A stretch of 13,739 nt of DNA. Source: an uncultured Lachnospiraceae bacterium (GTDB lineage: Bacteria; Bacillota; Clostridia; Lachnospirales; Lachnospiraceae). Location: the NCBI GenBank assembly GCA_947176785.1, contig CAMWSA010000047.1:1-13739 (forward strand), in the 5' to 3' direction. The first letter of the stretch is position 1; every line of letters starts with the position of its first letter. Below, one piece after another: positions 1 to 7,336 of this stretch. The notes under the pieces were generated by a model. It saw only the letters and a program-made list of their open reading frames with translations. It was not told where the DNA came from and did no database searches. The translations under genes were made by a program, and so were the position numbers.

Positions 1-103
1 ATTATACTCACAACCGATTAGATTTTCCTTTCTGCGCGGCGCACATTGCCCAGCTATGCGGCATGTGCCGTGCAGGAGCTGGAAAATCTCAGCGCTCGTC
101 AGC
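1..103. repeat. Palindromic intergenic repeat, copy E1 (tandem with E2)
   Basis: This is the first unit of a tandem pair with a 103-bp period. It starts with ATTATACTCACAACCG at the window edge, so more copies may lie to the left. It differs from E2 at only four places (56, 79, 100 and 103), all but the first being C here and T in E2. Inside it, AGATTTTCC pairs with GGAAAATCT and GCACAT pairs with ATGTGC, so either strand can fold into one long imperfect hairpin. It lies downstream of the gltB stop. No coding function is credible. Confidence 0.9.
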
Positions 104-211
104 ATTATACTCACAACCGATTAGATTTTCCTTTCTGCGCGGCGCACATTGCCCAGCTTTGCGGCATGTGCCGTGCAGGAGTTGGAAAATCTCAGCGCTC
201 GTTAGTATAAT
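104..211. repeat. Palindromic intergenic repeat, copy E2 (complete unit)
   Basis: This is the best-preserved copy, 108 bp, bounded by perfect 8-bp inverted ends ATTATACT (104-111) and AGTATAAT (204-211). Nested arms are AGATTTTCC/GGAAAATCT, CTGCGCG/CGTGCAG (with one G-T wobble) and GCACAT/ATGTGC. The ends contain perfect TATAAT hexamers pointing outward. TTGGAA lies 18 nt upstream of the right-hand one, so the repeat could carry an outward promoter, which is inference. The long palindrome with inverted ends and no coding capacity fits a MITE- or REP-like element. Confidence 0.9.
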
Positions 212-235
212 GTTCCGCACGTCCCCTTCCAGCAC

Positions 236-285
236 AAAAACCCGGGGCATGATCATAACGCTCCAGCCGCTTCAGGTGTCCGGGC
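236..285 (-). terminator. Candidate terminator after gltB
   Basis: About 30 nt past the gltB stop, the transcribed strand has CCCGG, a 32-nt loop and CCGGG, followed directly by five T (240-236). The stem is short and the loop long, so this is weak. A wider inverted repeat, TGTTCCGCAC (211-220) against GTGCGGAAACA (295-305), surrounds it. The tandem repeats E2 and E1 follow and could fold into much stronger hairpins in the transcript. Confidence 0.3.
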
Positions 286-314
286 AATCAATCAGTGCGG
301 AAACATGTAAATCC

Positions 315-3300
315 TTATTTCCGCGTGTTGGCGTAGAACGCTTCGATCTGCGCCTGCTCCGCACTAAGGCCCTTCTCCTCCATCTGCACGATCGTTTTAA
401 GCACCCGCTCATAGTCGTGTGGAATGATCTTCTTGAACCTGGGCAGATACTCCCCGAAATGCTCCAGCACCTCCCGGCCCTTGGCGGAGCCCGTCATCGC
501 CACATGCTCCCGGAGCATCTCCTTCAACTCCTGCACATCATATTTGGAAGTGATCTCATAGGAGGAAACCATTTCCTTGTTCAGCCGCCTGTACAGATCG
601 TTTCCCTCGTCCAGCACGTAGGCCACGCCGCCGCTCATACCTGCGGCAAAGTTTTTGCCGGTGCGCCCCAGCACCACCACGCAGCCACCGGTCATATACT
701 CACAGCCGTGGTCGCCCACGCCCTCTACCACAGCCCTGGCTCCGGAGTTTCGCACACAGAAACGCTCCCCCGCCACGCCGTTTATAAACGCCTTGCCGCC
801 GGTGGCCCCATACATGGCCACATTGCCGATGATAATATTTTCCTCCGCCTTAAAGCGACTTCCCCTGGGCGGATAGACCACCAGCTTGCCGCCGGACAGG
901 CCCTTTCCAAAATAATCGTTGGAATCCCCGACAAGCTCCAGGGTCAGTCCCCTGGGGATGAATGCCCCAAAGGATTGCCCGCCGGAGCCATTGCACTGTA
1001 CATGGTAAGTGTCCTCCTCCAGCGTATCCCCAAACCTTCTGGTGACCTCGCTGCCCAGAATAGTGCCGAAGGCCCTGTCCGTGTTGCCCACGTCCACGGA
1101 GACACTGCGCTTCTGCCCTGCTTCCAGGGCCCTGGAAAGCTGCTTCAGCAATACTTTTTCATCCAATGTTTCCTCCAGTTCGAAGTCATATACCTGCTTC
1201 GGATCAAAAATCGCAGCACTCTTCTTTCCCGCATAGGGATTATCCAAAATCCGGGACAGATCCACCTCCTGCTGCCGCCGGGTCAGATCCTCCCGCACCT
1301 TCAGCAGGTCCGTGCGGCCCACCAGTTCATCCACGGTTTTCACTCCCAGACGGGCCATATATTCCCGCAGTTCCCGGGCGATAAAGCGCATGAAATTCTC
1401 CACATACTCCGGTTTGCCCTTAAAGTTCCTGCGCAGCTGCGGGTTCTGGGTAGCCACCCCCACCGGACAGGTGTCCAGATTGCACACCCGCATCATGACA
1501 CAGCCCATAGTCACCAGAGGAGCCGTGGCAAAGCCAAACTCTTCCGCCCCCAGAATGGCCGCGATAGCCACATCCCGGCCGCTCATGAGCTTGCCGTCGG
1601 TCTCGATGCGCACCCTGCCCCGGAGGCCGTTCATAATCAGGGTCTGGTGCGTCTCCGCCAGCCCCAGTTCCCAGGGAAGGCCCGCATTGTGGATGGAGCT
1701 TCTGGGGGCCGCGCCCGTGCCCCCGTCATAGCCGGATACCAGAATCACCTGGGCCCCTGCCTTGGCCACGCCTGCCGCCACGGTGCCCACTCCCGCCTCG
1801 GACACCAGCTTCACGGAGATCCTTGCCCGGGTGTTGGCATTTTTCAGGTCATAGATCAGCTGCGCCAGATCCTCGATGGAGTAAATATCGTGGTGCGGCG
1901 GCGGGGAGATCAGGGACACGCCGGGAGTGGAATGTCTGGTCCTGGCAATCCAGGGATATACCTTGTTGCCGGGCAGATGCCCGCCCTCGCCGGGCTTTGC
2001 CCCCTGGGCCATCTTGATCTGGATCTCCTGGGCGCTGACCAGATAGCGGCTGGTCACGCCGAAACGCCCGCTGGCTACCTGCTTGATGGCGGAACAGCGG
2101 TTTTCGCCGTCCGGCGATGTGTTAAGCCGCTCCGGCTCCTCGCCTCCCTCGCCGGAGTTGCTTTTGCCATGGAGGCGGTTCATGGCAATGGCCATGGTCT
2201 CATGGGCCTCCTTGGAGATGGAACCGTAGGACATGGCCCCTGTCTTAAACCGGGTCACAATGCTCTCCTCCGACTCCACGGATTCCAGCGGGACACCCTT
2301 TTTCGGATAGGCAAAATCCATCAGCCCCCGCAGATTCTTCACCGATCCCTCGTCATTCACCAGGGCGGTATACTGTTTGAACATCTCATAGTCCCCCCGC
2401 CTGGTGGACTCCTGCAGCAGATGGATAGTGGCCGGGTTGTAGAGATGCTCCTCGCCGCCGCTGCGCAGCCTGTGATGGCCCGGGCTGTCCAGGGTCAGAT
2501 CATTGTAAAGCCCCAGGGGGTCAAAGGCCATGGAATGCAGCCGATCCATATCCCTCTCTATATCCTTTACCGTGATACCTCCCACCCGGCTCACGGTGCC
2601 CGCAAAATAGCGCTCAATCACCTCCGGGGCAATGCCTATGGCCTCAAAAATCTTGGAGCCCTGGTAGGATTGGATGGTGCTGATCCCCATCTTGGAAGCG
2701 ATTTTCACGATGCCGTGTAGTACAGCGTTATTATAGTCGTCCACCGCCGCATAGTAGTCCTTATCCAGCATATTGTTGTCGATCAGTTCCCTGATGGACT
2801 CCTGGGCCAGATAGGGATTGACTGCACAGGCCCCGTAGCCCAGCAGCGTGGCAAAGTGATGCACCTCTCTGGGCTCGCCGGATTCCAGGATCAACGCCAC
2901 ACGGGTGCGCTTCCCGGTGCGCACCAGGTACTGGTTCAGCGCCGACACCGCCAGAAGGGAGGGGATGGCCACATGGTTCTCGTCCACGCCCCGGTCGGAC
3001 AGGATCAGCACATTGGCACCGTCCCTATAAGCCCGGTCCGCCTCCACATACAGCCGGTCAATGGCCCGCTCCAGGCTGGTATTTTTATAGTAAGTGATGG
3101 GAACCACTTCCACCCGGAAGCCTTCCACCTTCATCTCCCTGATCTTCAGCAAATCCGTGGTGGTCAGGATCGGATTGTTCACCTTCAGCACCTTGCAGTT
3201 CTCCGGGGATTCCCGCAGCAGATTTCCCTCCGCACCGATGTACACGGTGGTGGAGGTCACAATCTCCTCCCGGATGGCGTCGATGGGCGGATTGGTCACC

Positions 3301-4862
3301 TGGGCAAACAGCTGCTTAAAATAGTGGAACAGCGGATGATGGGTCTTACTCAGCACCGGCAGGGGAGTGTCCACGCCCATGGCGGCGATGGCCTCCCCGC
3401 CTTTCTCAGCCATGGGCAGGATGCCGGTCTTCAACTCGTCATAGGTATAGCCAAAGGCTTTCTGCATCCGCTGCCTCTCCTCACACCCGTACTCGGGCAC
3501 CCGCCGGTTGGGGATCTTTAAGTCATGAAGCTCCACCAGATTGCTGTCCAGCCATTCTCCGTAGGGCTGCCTGGAAGCATAGCCCTCCTTCAGCCGGTCG
3601 TCGTCTATGACCTCCCCCCTGACGGTGTCCACCAGCAGCATCTTGCCGGGACGCAGGCGATCCTTTTTTATGATTTTGGCGGGATCCATATCCAGCACCC
3701 CCACCTCCGAGGCCAGGATCAGCTGTCCGTCCTCGGTGATCATATACCGGGAGGGACGCAGGCCGTTTCGGTCCAGAACCGCCCCCATCACATCCCCGTC
3801 GGAAAACAGAATGGAGGCCGGACCGTCCCAGGGTTCCATCATGGTGGCATAATACTGGTAGAAATCCCTCTTGCTCTGGGACATGGCCCTGTCGCCACTC
3901 CAGGGCTCCGGGATGGCAATCATCACCGCCAGAGGCAGTTCCATGCCGCTCATCACCAAAAATTCCAGCGTGTTATCCAGCATGGCAGAATCGGAGCCGG
4001 TCTTGCTGATGGCGGGCAGCACCTTGTGAAGCTGCCCCTTCAGATGCTCGGAGGACATATTCTCCTCCCGGGCCAGCATCTTGTCCGCATTGCCCCGGAT
4101 CGTGTTAATCTCCCCATTATGTACGATGAAGCGGTTGGGGTGGGCCCTCTCCCAGCTGGGGTTCGTATTGGTGGAAAAGCGGGAATGGACGATGGCAATG
4201 GCCGAGGTAAAGTCCTGGCTCTGTAGATCCGCAAAAAAAGTTCTCAGCTGCCCCACCAGAAACATGCCCTTGTACACAATGGTCCGGCTGGACAGGGACA
4301 CCACATAGGTGTCGTCGCTGGACTGCTCGAACACCCTGCGGACGATATAGAGCCTGCGGTCAAAGTCCAGCCCTGGGGATACATCCGCAGGCTTCTCCAC
4401 AAAAGCCTGCATAATACAGGGCATACACTCCACCGCCTTGTGGCCCAGCACATTGGGAAAAGTGGGAACTTCTCTCCAGCCCAGGAACTTCAAGCCCTCT
4501 TTTTCCACAATGATCTCAAACATCTTCCTGGCCTGGTTGCGGCGCAGTTCTTCCTGTGGGAAGAAGAACATGCCCACGCCGTACTCCCTCTCCCCGCCGA
4601 TCTCTATGCCCAGGGCCCGGGTCACTCGCTTAAAGAACCGGTGGGGCACCTGGGTCAATATGCCCACGCCGTCCCCGGTCTTTCCCTCTGCGTCCTTGCC
4701 CGCCCTATGCTCCAGATTTTCTACAATCTTCAGGGCATTCTCCACTGCGGTATGGCTCTTCTCCCCCCTTATATTCACGCAGGCTCCTATGCCGCAGTTG
4801 TCATGCTCAAACTCCTCCCGGTACAGAGGAGCCTGGGGAAGCTCATTTTTCACCTCAAACAT
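315..4862 (-). CDS. gltB: Glutamate synthase, large (alpha) subunit
   Basis: This subunit makes two glutamates from glutamine and 2-oxoglutarate; it hydrolyses glutamine and channels ammonia to the FMN site. The protein has 1515 aa, a normal full length. Visible in order are the N-terminal type II glutamine amidotransferase domain with the nucleophile Cys23 in DNCGIG (the first 22 residues would be the cleaved propeptide); the central domain; the FMN/2-oxoglutarate domain (about 830-1210) with SGYDGGTGAAP; the 3Fe-4S cysteines Cys1121, Cys1127 and Cys1132 (CVMMRVCNLDTCPVG); and the C-terminal GXGXG helix domain. I chose the start at 4862 because AAGGAG lies 9 nt upstream; an in-frame ATG at 4916 has no such site and would add 18 unrelated residues. 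It is a single gene with its own leader. The small subunit gltD, which supplies electrons from NADPH, is not downstream within the window. All key residues are intact. Confidence 0.97.
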   Translation of the reverse strand: MFEVKNELPQAPLYREEFEHDNCGIGACVNIRGEKSHTAVENALKIVENLEHRAGKDAEGKTGDGVGILTQVPHRFFKRVTRALGIEIGGEREYGVGMFFFPQEELRRNQARKMFEIIVEKEGLKFLGWREVPTFPNVLGHKAVECMPCIMQAFVEKPADVSPGLDFDRRLYIVRRVFEQSSDDTYVVSLSSRTIVYKGMFLVGQLRTFFADLQSQDFTSAIAIVHSRFSTNTNPSWERAHPNRFIVHNGEINTIRGNADKMLAREENMSSEHLKGQLHKVLPAISKTGSDSAMLDNTLEFLVMSGMELPLAVMIAIPEPWSGDRAMSQSKRDFYQYYATMMEPWDGPASILFSDGDVMGAVLDRNGLRPSRYMITEDGQLILASEVGVLDMDPAKIIKKDRLRPGKMLLVDTVRGEVIDDDRLKEGYASRQPYGEWLDSNLVELHDLKIPNRRVPEYGCEERQRMQKAFGYTYDELKTGILPMAEKGGEAIAAMGVDTPLPVLSKTHHPLFHYFKQLFAQVTNPPIDAIREEIVTSTTVYIGAEGNLLRESPENCKVLKVNNPILTTTDLLKIREMKVEGFRVEVVPITYYKNTSLERAIDRLYVEADRAYRDGANVLILSDRGVDENHVAIPSLLAVSALNQYLVRTGKRTRVALILESGEPREVHHFATLLGYGACAVNPYLAQESIRELIDNNMLDKDYYAAVDDYNNAVLHGIVKIASKMGISTIQSYQGSKIFEAIGIAPEVIERYFAGTVSRVGGITVKDIERDMDRLHSMAFDPLGLYNDLTLDSPGHHRLRSGGEEHLYNPATIHLLQESTRRGDYEMFKQYTALVNDEGSVKNLRGLMDFAYPKKGVPLESVESEESIVTRFKTGAMSYGSISKEAHETMAIAMNRLHGKSNSGEGGEEPERLNTSPDGENRCSAIKQVASGRFGVTSRYLVSAQEIQIKMAQGAKPGEGGHLPGNKVYPWIARTRHSTPGVSLISPPPHHDIYSIEDLAQLIYDLKNANTRARISVKLVSEAGVGTVAAGVAKAGAQVILVSGYDGGTGAAPRSSIHNAGLPWELGLAETHQTLIMNGLRGRVRIETDGKLMSGRDVAIAAILGAEEFGFATAPLVTMGCVMMRVCNLDTCPVGVATQNPQLRRNFKGKPEYVENFMRFIARELREYMARLGVKTVDELVGRTDLLKVREDLTRRQQEVDLSRILDNPYAGKKSAAIFDPKQVYDFELEETLDEKVLLKQLSRALEAGQKRSVSVDVGNTDRAFGTILGSEVTRRFGDTLEEDTYHVQCNGSGGQSFGAFIPRGLTLELVGDSNDYFGKGLSGGKLVVYPPRGSRFKAEENIIIGNVAMYGATGGKAFINGVAGERFCVRNSGARAVVEGVGDHGCEYMTGGCVVVLGRTGKNFAAGMSGGVAYVLDEGNDLYRRLNKEMVSSYEITSKYDVQELKEMLREHVAMTGSAKGREVLEHFGEYLPRFKKIIPHDYERVLKTIVQMEEKGLSAEQAQIEAFYANTRK

Positions 4863-4887
4863 GTATCCGTTCTCCTTTTTTATGAAT

Positions 4888-5000
4888 AGTTCCGCATGTT
4901 GCCTGCCGACACACAATGTCCGCGATCCACATGCAGCCGCTTGGGCGTCCGCATATGGATCGGTGCGACATCCGGCAATATGCTGTCATAAGTTCCGCAT
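4888..5000 (-). promoter_or_regulatory. gltB leader with direct repeats and hairpin
   Basis: The region between the upstream terminator and gltB holds a perfect 10-bp direct repeat, ATGCGGAACT on the transcribed strand, at 5000-4991 and 4897-4888. A third partial copy, ATGCGGA, lies at 4954-4948. Between them is an imperfect hairpin (4983-4951): GCATAT, a 4-nt bulge, GGAT, a 9-nt loop, ATCC, ATATGC. The repeats could be operator half-sites and the hairpin an RNA element; both are inference. I could not assign a convincing -35/-10 pair and recognise no known riboswitch. Confidence 0.4.
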
Positions 5001-5020
5001 ATCCGAAATTCCGGCGAAAC

Positions 5021-5060
5021 AAAAAAAGACGCAATGAGACCTTTATGCACCTCATTGCGA
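5021..5060 (-). terminator. Intrinsic terminator of the greA/HAD-CPBP unit
   Basis: On the transcribed strand a perfect 9-bp stem, CGCAATGAG/CTCATTGCG (5059-5051 and 5038-5030), encloses a 12-nt loop and is followed by TC and seven T (5027-5021). It lies 70 nt past the stop of the fusion gene and isolates gltB from the upstream operon. A second, weaker hairpin (TTGTCG/CGACAA) overlaps the fusion gene's stop codon at 5130-5132. Confidence 0.85.
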
Positions 5061-5129
5061 CTTACTTAACATACACTATACATCCTTTTTTCCGATCTGT
5101 AAATAAAAACTTTTCAGAGAATTGTCGGA

Positions 5130-6656
5130 TTATTCGACAACAGGGCCTTTCAATCTCCTTTTGTCAAAATCCAGCAGTTTGATTCCCACTATTGTCACTG
5201 CAGCACACACAATGGCGGAAGGCCAGCCGTAAATAAAGGTGCCTGTCACATTGGTATTGCTCATCACGTAGGCCAGGCCGTTTGCCAGCATGTGTACCAG
5301 CACCGGCCAGAGGAAGCTGCCAAAGTACTCATAAAGATAGGCAAGCAGCAAGCCCATGATAAAACCATATACACCCTGGACCGGGTTCATGTGGTACAGA
5401 CCAAACAACAGGGCGGATATCAGCATGGCCAGAGGAAGCCTGTAACTTCTTTTCAGTTCATTGTACACAATACCGCGAAATACCAGTTCCTCCGCCAGAG
5501 GGGAGACGACGCCATAGCAGATCAGCCCCACCGCCAGGGAGGCGGACAGCTGGCCCGCTGCCACAGCCTGGTAGGCTGCTGAATTGTCGATGATACCTGT
5601 CAGGTCGAACAGTAAATTCAGCCCCAGCACGGCGCAGCCGCTGACCAGCAGGGCAATGATATAGTTCCTTGGGCGCTCCCTGCGCAGATGGCTTAAGGCC
5701 ATACGCTTCCTGGCCTCCCGCAGCACGGGCAGGGCCGTGGGGAGCAGGGCAAGCCCGGCCGCCGCATAGGACAGGGCACTCATAATACCGCCCAGATTCC
5801 CCGTATACCCCAGTTCCCCGGTTTCCGCCTCATAGTAGTAAAGCCATTGCCACAGCCCCTGGGGCACCATGGGTTCCACCGTCACCGCCAGCCACATGGC
5901 ACCGTAGGAGGCCGCCTGCCGGAGCATCAGAAACAGCAGGAAGGGAAACAGCAGAGGGCCGATGGCACCCATAAAGCCCTTGGGGCGCACCTCACACAGT
6001 TCCCGCAGCAGGAACTCCTGCAGTTCCTCCACGCTCTCCACAATGTAATCCGCATGAGCCTCCCTCAGTTCCTCCATGCCGCCATAGCCATAGGCCACGC
6101 CCACACTCTCCACCTTCACGGCCCGGGCGCCCTCCACGTCAAACCGGCGGTCGCCGATCATATATACCTCATTATAGAGAATGGGCTTGGGGCCAAAAAG
6201 CTGGCGCAGAGCCTCCGCCACCACCTGGTCCTTGTCGGTGCGGCTGCCGTCCAGTTCACTCCCCACCACCACTCTGAAATACTGACGGATATCAAAATGC
6301 TCCAGGATCTTCTCCACAAACACTGTGGGCTTGCTGGATGCCACCGCCAGACGGAAGCCCTTTTCGCTGAGCAGCTTCAGCATGGAGGCCATACCCGGAT
6401 AGATTTCATTCTCAAAGAGCCCCTTGTCGCTGAAACGCTCCCGGTATTTCTCCACAGCCCTCCGGGCCTGCTCCTCATCCATCCCGTAAAACTCCATAAA
6501 GCTGTCCTTTAGCGGCGGCCCTATAAAAGGCTCCAGCCTGTCCAAATCCGGCTCCTCGATGCCTAAGCTATGTAAAGCATACTGCACGCAGGTGGTGATC
6601 CCTACCTTGGGATCTGTCAGCGTGCCGTCCAAATCAAACAAAAAATATTTTTTCAT
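5130..6656 (-). CDS. HAD-family phosphatase fused to CPBP-family membrane protease
   Basis: This 508-aa protein joins two domains usually found separately. Residues 1-220 are a HAD hydrolase of the phosphoglycolate phosphatase/PpaX type: motif I DLDGT with Asp8 and Asp10, motif II ASS (106-108), Lys142, and motif IV GDRRFD with Asp169 and Asp173. Residues 230-495 are strongly hydrophobic, with about eight membrane segments, and carry the CPBP (CAAX/Abi-type) intramembrane protease motifs: EELVFR (Glu389, Glu390, Arg394), FGLYH (Phe418, His422) and HMLAN (His455, Asn459). Both active sites look complete. The start is fixed by GAGGAG 9 nt upstream, which lies inside the end of greA; the ATG is 2 nt past the greA stop, so translation is probably coupled. 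The HAD substrate and the peptide target of the protease cannot be told from sequence. The phosphatase should face the cytoplasm, tethered to the membrane. Confidence 0.9.
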   Translation of the reverse strand: MKKYFLFDLDGTLTDPKVGITTCVQYALHSLGIEEPDLDRLEPFIGPPLKDSFMEFYGMDEEQARRAVEKYRERFSDKGLFENEIYPGMASMLKLLSEKGFRLAVASSKPTVFVEKILEHFDIRQYFRVVVGSELDGSRTDKDQVVAEALRQLFGPKPILYNEVYMIGDRRFDVEGARAVKVESVGVAYGYGGMEELREAHADYIVESVEELQEFLLRELCEVRPKGFMGAIGPLLFPFLLFLMLRQAASYGAMWLAVTVEPMVPQGLWQWLYYYEAETGELGYTGNLGGIMSALSYAAAGLALLPTALPVLREARKRMALSHLRRERPRNYIIALLVSGCAVLGLNLLFDLTGIIDNSAAYQAVAAGQLSASLAVGLICYGVVSPLAEELVFRGIVYNELKRSYRLPLAMLISALLFGLYHMNPVQGVYGFIMGLLLAYLYEYFGSFLWPVLVHMLANGLAYVMSNTNVTGTFIYGWPSAIVCAAVTIVGIKLLDFDKRRLKGPVVE

Positions 6657-6658
6657 CC

Positions 6659-7162
6659 TTAAAAACTCCTCAGCCCTACGCTGTCATCGTCCTCTGTATT
6701 TTCGATCTCCTTGATCCTGACCTCATAGCCGATGGCATCATTCACCTGCACATGCACCACGTCCCCCACCTTGTGGCCCAGCAGCGCCCGCCCCAGCGGG
6801 GACTCGTTGCTGATCAGCCCCTCCAGGGAATTCCCCCGGACCGTGGTGACAATCCGGTACTTCTCCACGCTGCCGTCGTCCAGCATCTCCACCGTCACCG
6901 TGTTATTCATACCCACCTCGTCCTCCGCCGAGGCATCCGAAATCACCTGGGCCGTGCGGATCATACGTTCCAGATACCGTATCCGGCTCTCGTTCTGGTT
7001 CTTGGCCTTCTTGGCCGCATAGTACTCGAAATTCTCGCTGAGATCCCCGTGCGCCCTGGCCTCCTTCACATCCTCCAAAAGCCTGGGCCGCACCACCAGC
7101 CGCCGGTGTTCGATCTCCTCCTCCATCTTCCGTATATCACTCTCTGTCAATTTGTCGTACAT
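6659..7162 (-). CDS. greA: Transcription elongation factor, GreA family
   Basis: This cytoplasmic factor enters the RNA polymerase secondary channel and promotes cleavage of backtracked RNA. The 167-aa length is normal. The N-terminal coiled coil (about 1-75) ends its first helix in GDLSENFEYYAAK, where Asp40 and Glu43 match the catalytic acidic tip of GreA. The C-terminal FKBP-like domain carries ISNESPLGRALLGHKVGD (117-134). The start has AAGGA 5 nt upstream. Compared with typical Firmicutes GreA, which has ENAEYDAAK, the tip reads ENFEYYAAK and the N-terminus differs, so it may be a lineage-specific paralogue; a second greA elsewhere in the genome is possible. It is the first gene of a two-gene unit with the HAD-CPBP fusion. 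Confidence 0.9.
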   Translation of the reverse strand: MYDKLTESDIRKMEEEIEHRRLVVRPRLLEDVKEARAHGDLSENFEYYAAKKAKNQNESRIRYLERMIRTAQVISDASAEDEVGMNNTVTVEMLDDGSVEKYRIVTTVRGNSLEGLISNESPLGRALLGHKVGDVVHVQVNDAIGYEVRIKEIENTEDDDSVGLRSF

Positions 7163-7181
7163 ACTCTTCCTTCTTTCTGCC

Positions 7182-7285
7182 TATGGTAAACAATATTGGC
7201 ATTTCTGTTTTCAACTCCTGCGAAAACCATATACGCAAGCTTTCGCAAGGCTTCAAGGGAAATTTCCAAGGTCGTTGATTATATA
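7182..7285. repeat. Palindromic intergenic repeat, copy E4
   Basis: This unit of about 104 bp upstream of greA aligns along nearly its whole length with the reverse complement of E6 (10678-10779). Shared blocks, in order, are GGTAAAC/AGTAAAC, TGCGAAAACC, TATACGCA, GGCTTCA and ATTTCCAA. It also shares TTTTC-AACTCCTGC with the reverse complement of E2, linking the two subfamilies. Its right end runs into partial copy E5. Confidence 0.75.
7228..7256 (-). promoter_or_regulatory. Candidate promoter for greA, inside repeat E4
   Basis: On the minus strand TTGAAG (7256-7251) is followed by a 17-nt spacer and TATATG (7233-7228), each 4 of 6 matches to the sigma-A consensus. The leader to the greA ATG would be about 60 nt. 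A TATAAT also lies further upstream, at the E4/E5 junction, but lacks a good -35. If real, the repeat provides the operon promoter. Confidence 0.35.
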
Positions 7286-7318
7286 CTCCCGAACGGTCAG
7301 ATTTTCCTTCCCGCCCTT
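7281..7318. repeat. Partial repeat copy E5 (left half only)
   Basis: ATACTCCCGAACGGT followed by GATTTTCC matches E3 (on its minus strand) almost base for base and matches the left arm of E1/E2. The rest of the unit is missing: the sequence runs instead into the 3' end of mraY 20 bp later. It abuts E4 in the same manner as E2 abuts E1. The mraY transcript should end near here; ACGGT/ACCGT arms flank 39 nt after the mraY stop, but there is no T-tract. Confidence 0.7.
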
Positions 7319-7336
7319 GCCAGCCCCCTTAACCGT

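Noticed and set aside
1..211. CRISPR array
   Set aside because: The tandem unit is 103 bp, fully conserved with no unique spacers, and palindromic along its whole length. There are no cas genes.
63..2720. 885-aa open frame on the plus strand opposite gltB
   Set aside because: It is antisense to a clearly functional gltB; its product is a low-complexity His/Gly/Leu/Pro-rich sequence with no recognisable domain, and it starts inside the repeats. It arises from GC-rich codon use on the other strand.
2856..6512. Plus-strand frames at 2856-3521, 3525-4226 and 5847-6512
   Set aside because: They are shadows of gltB and the HAD-CPBP gene; no motifs, no start signals.
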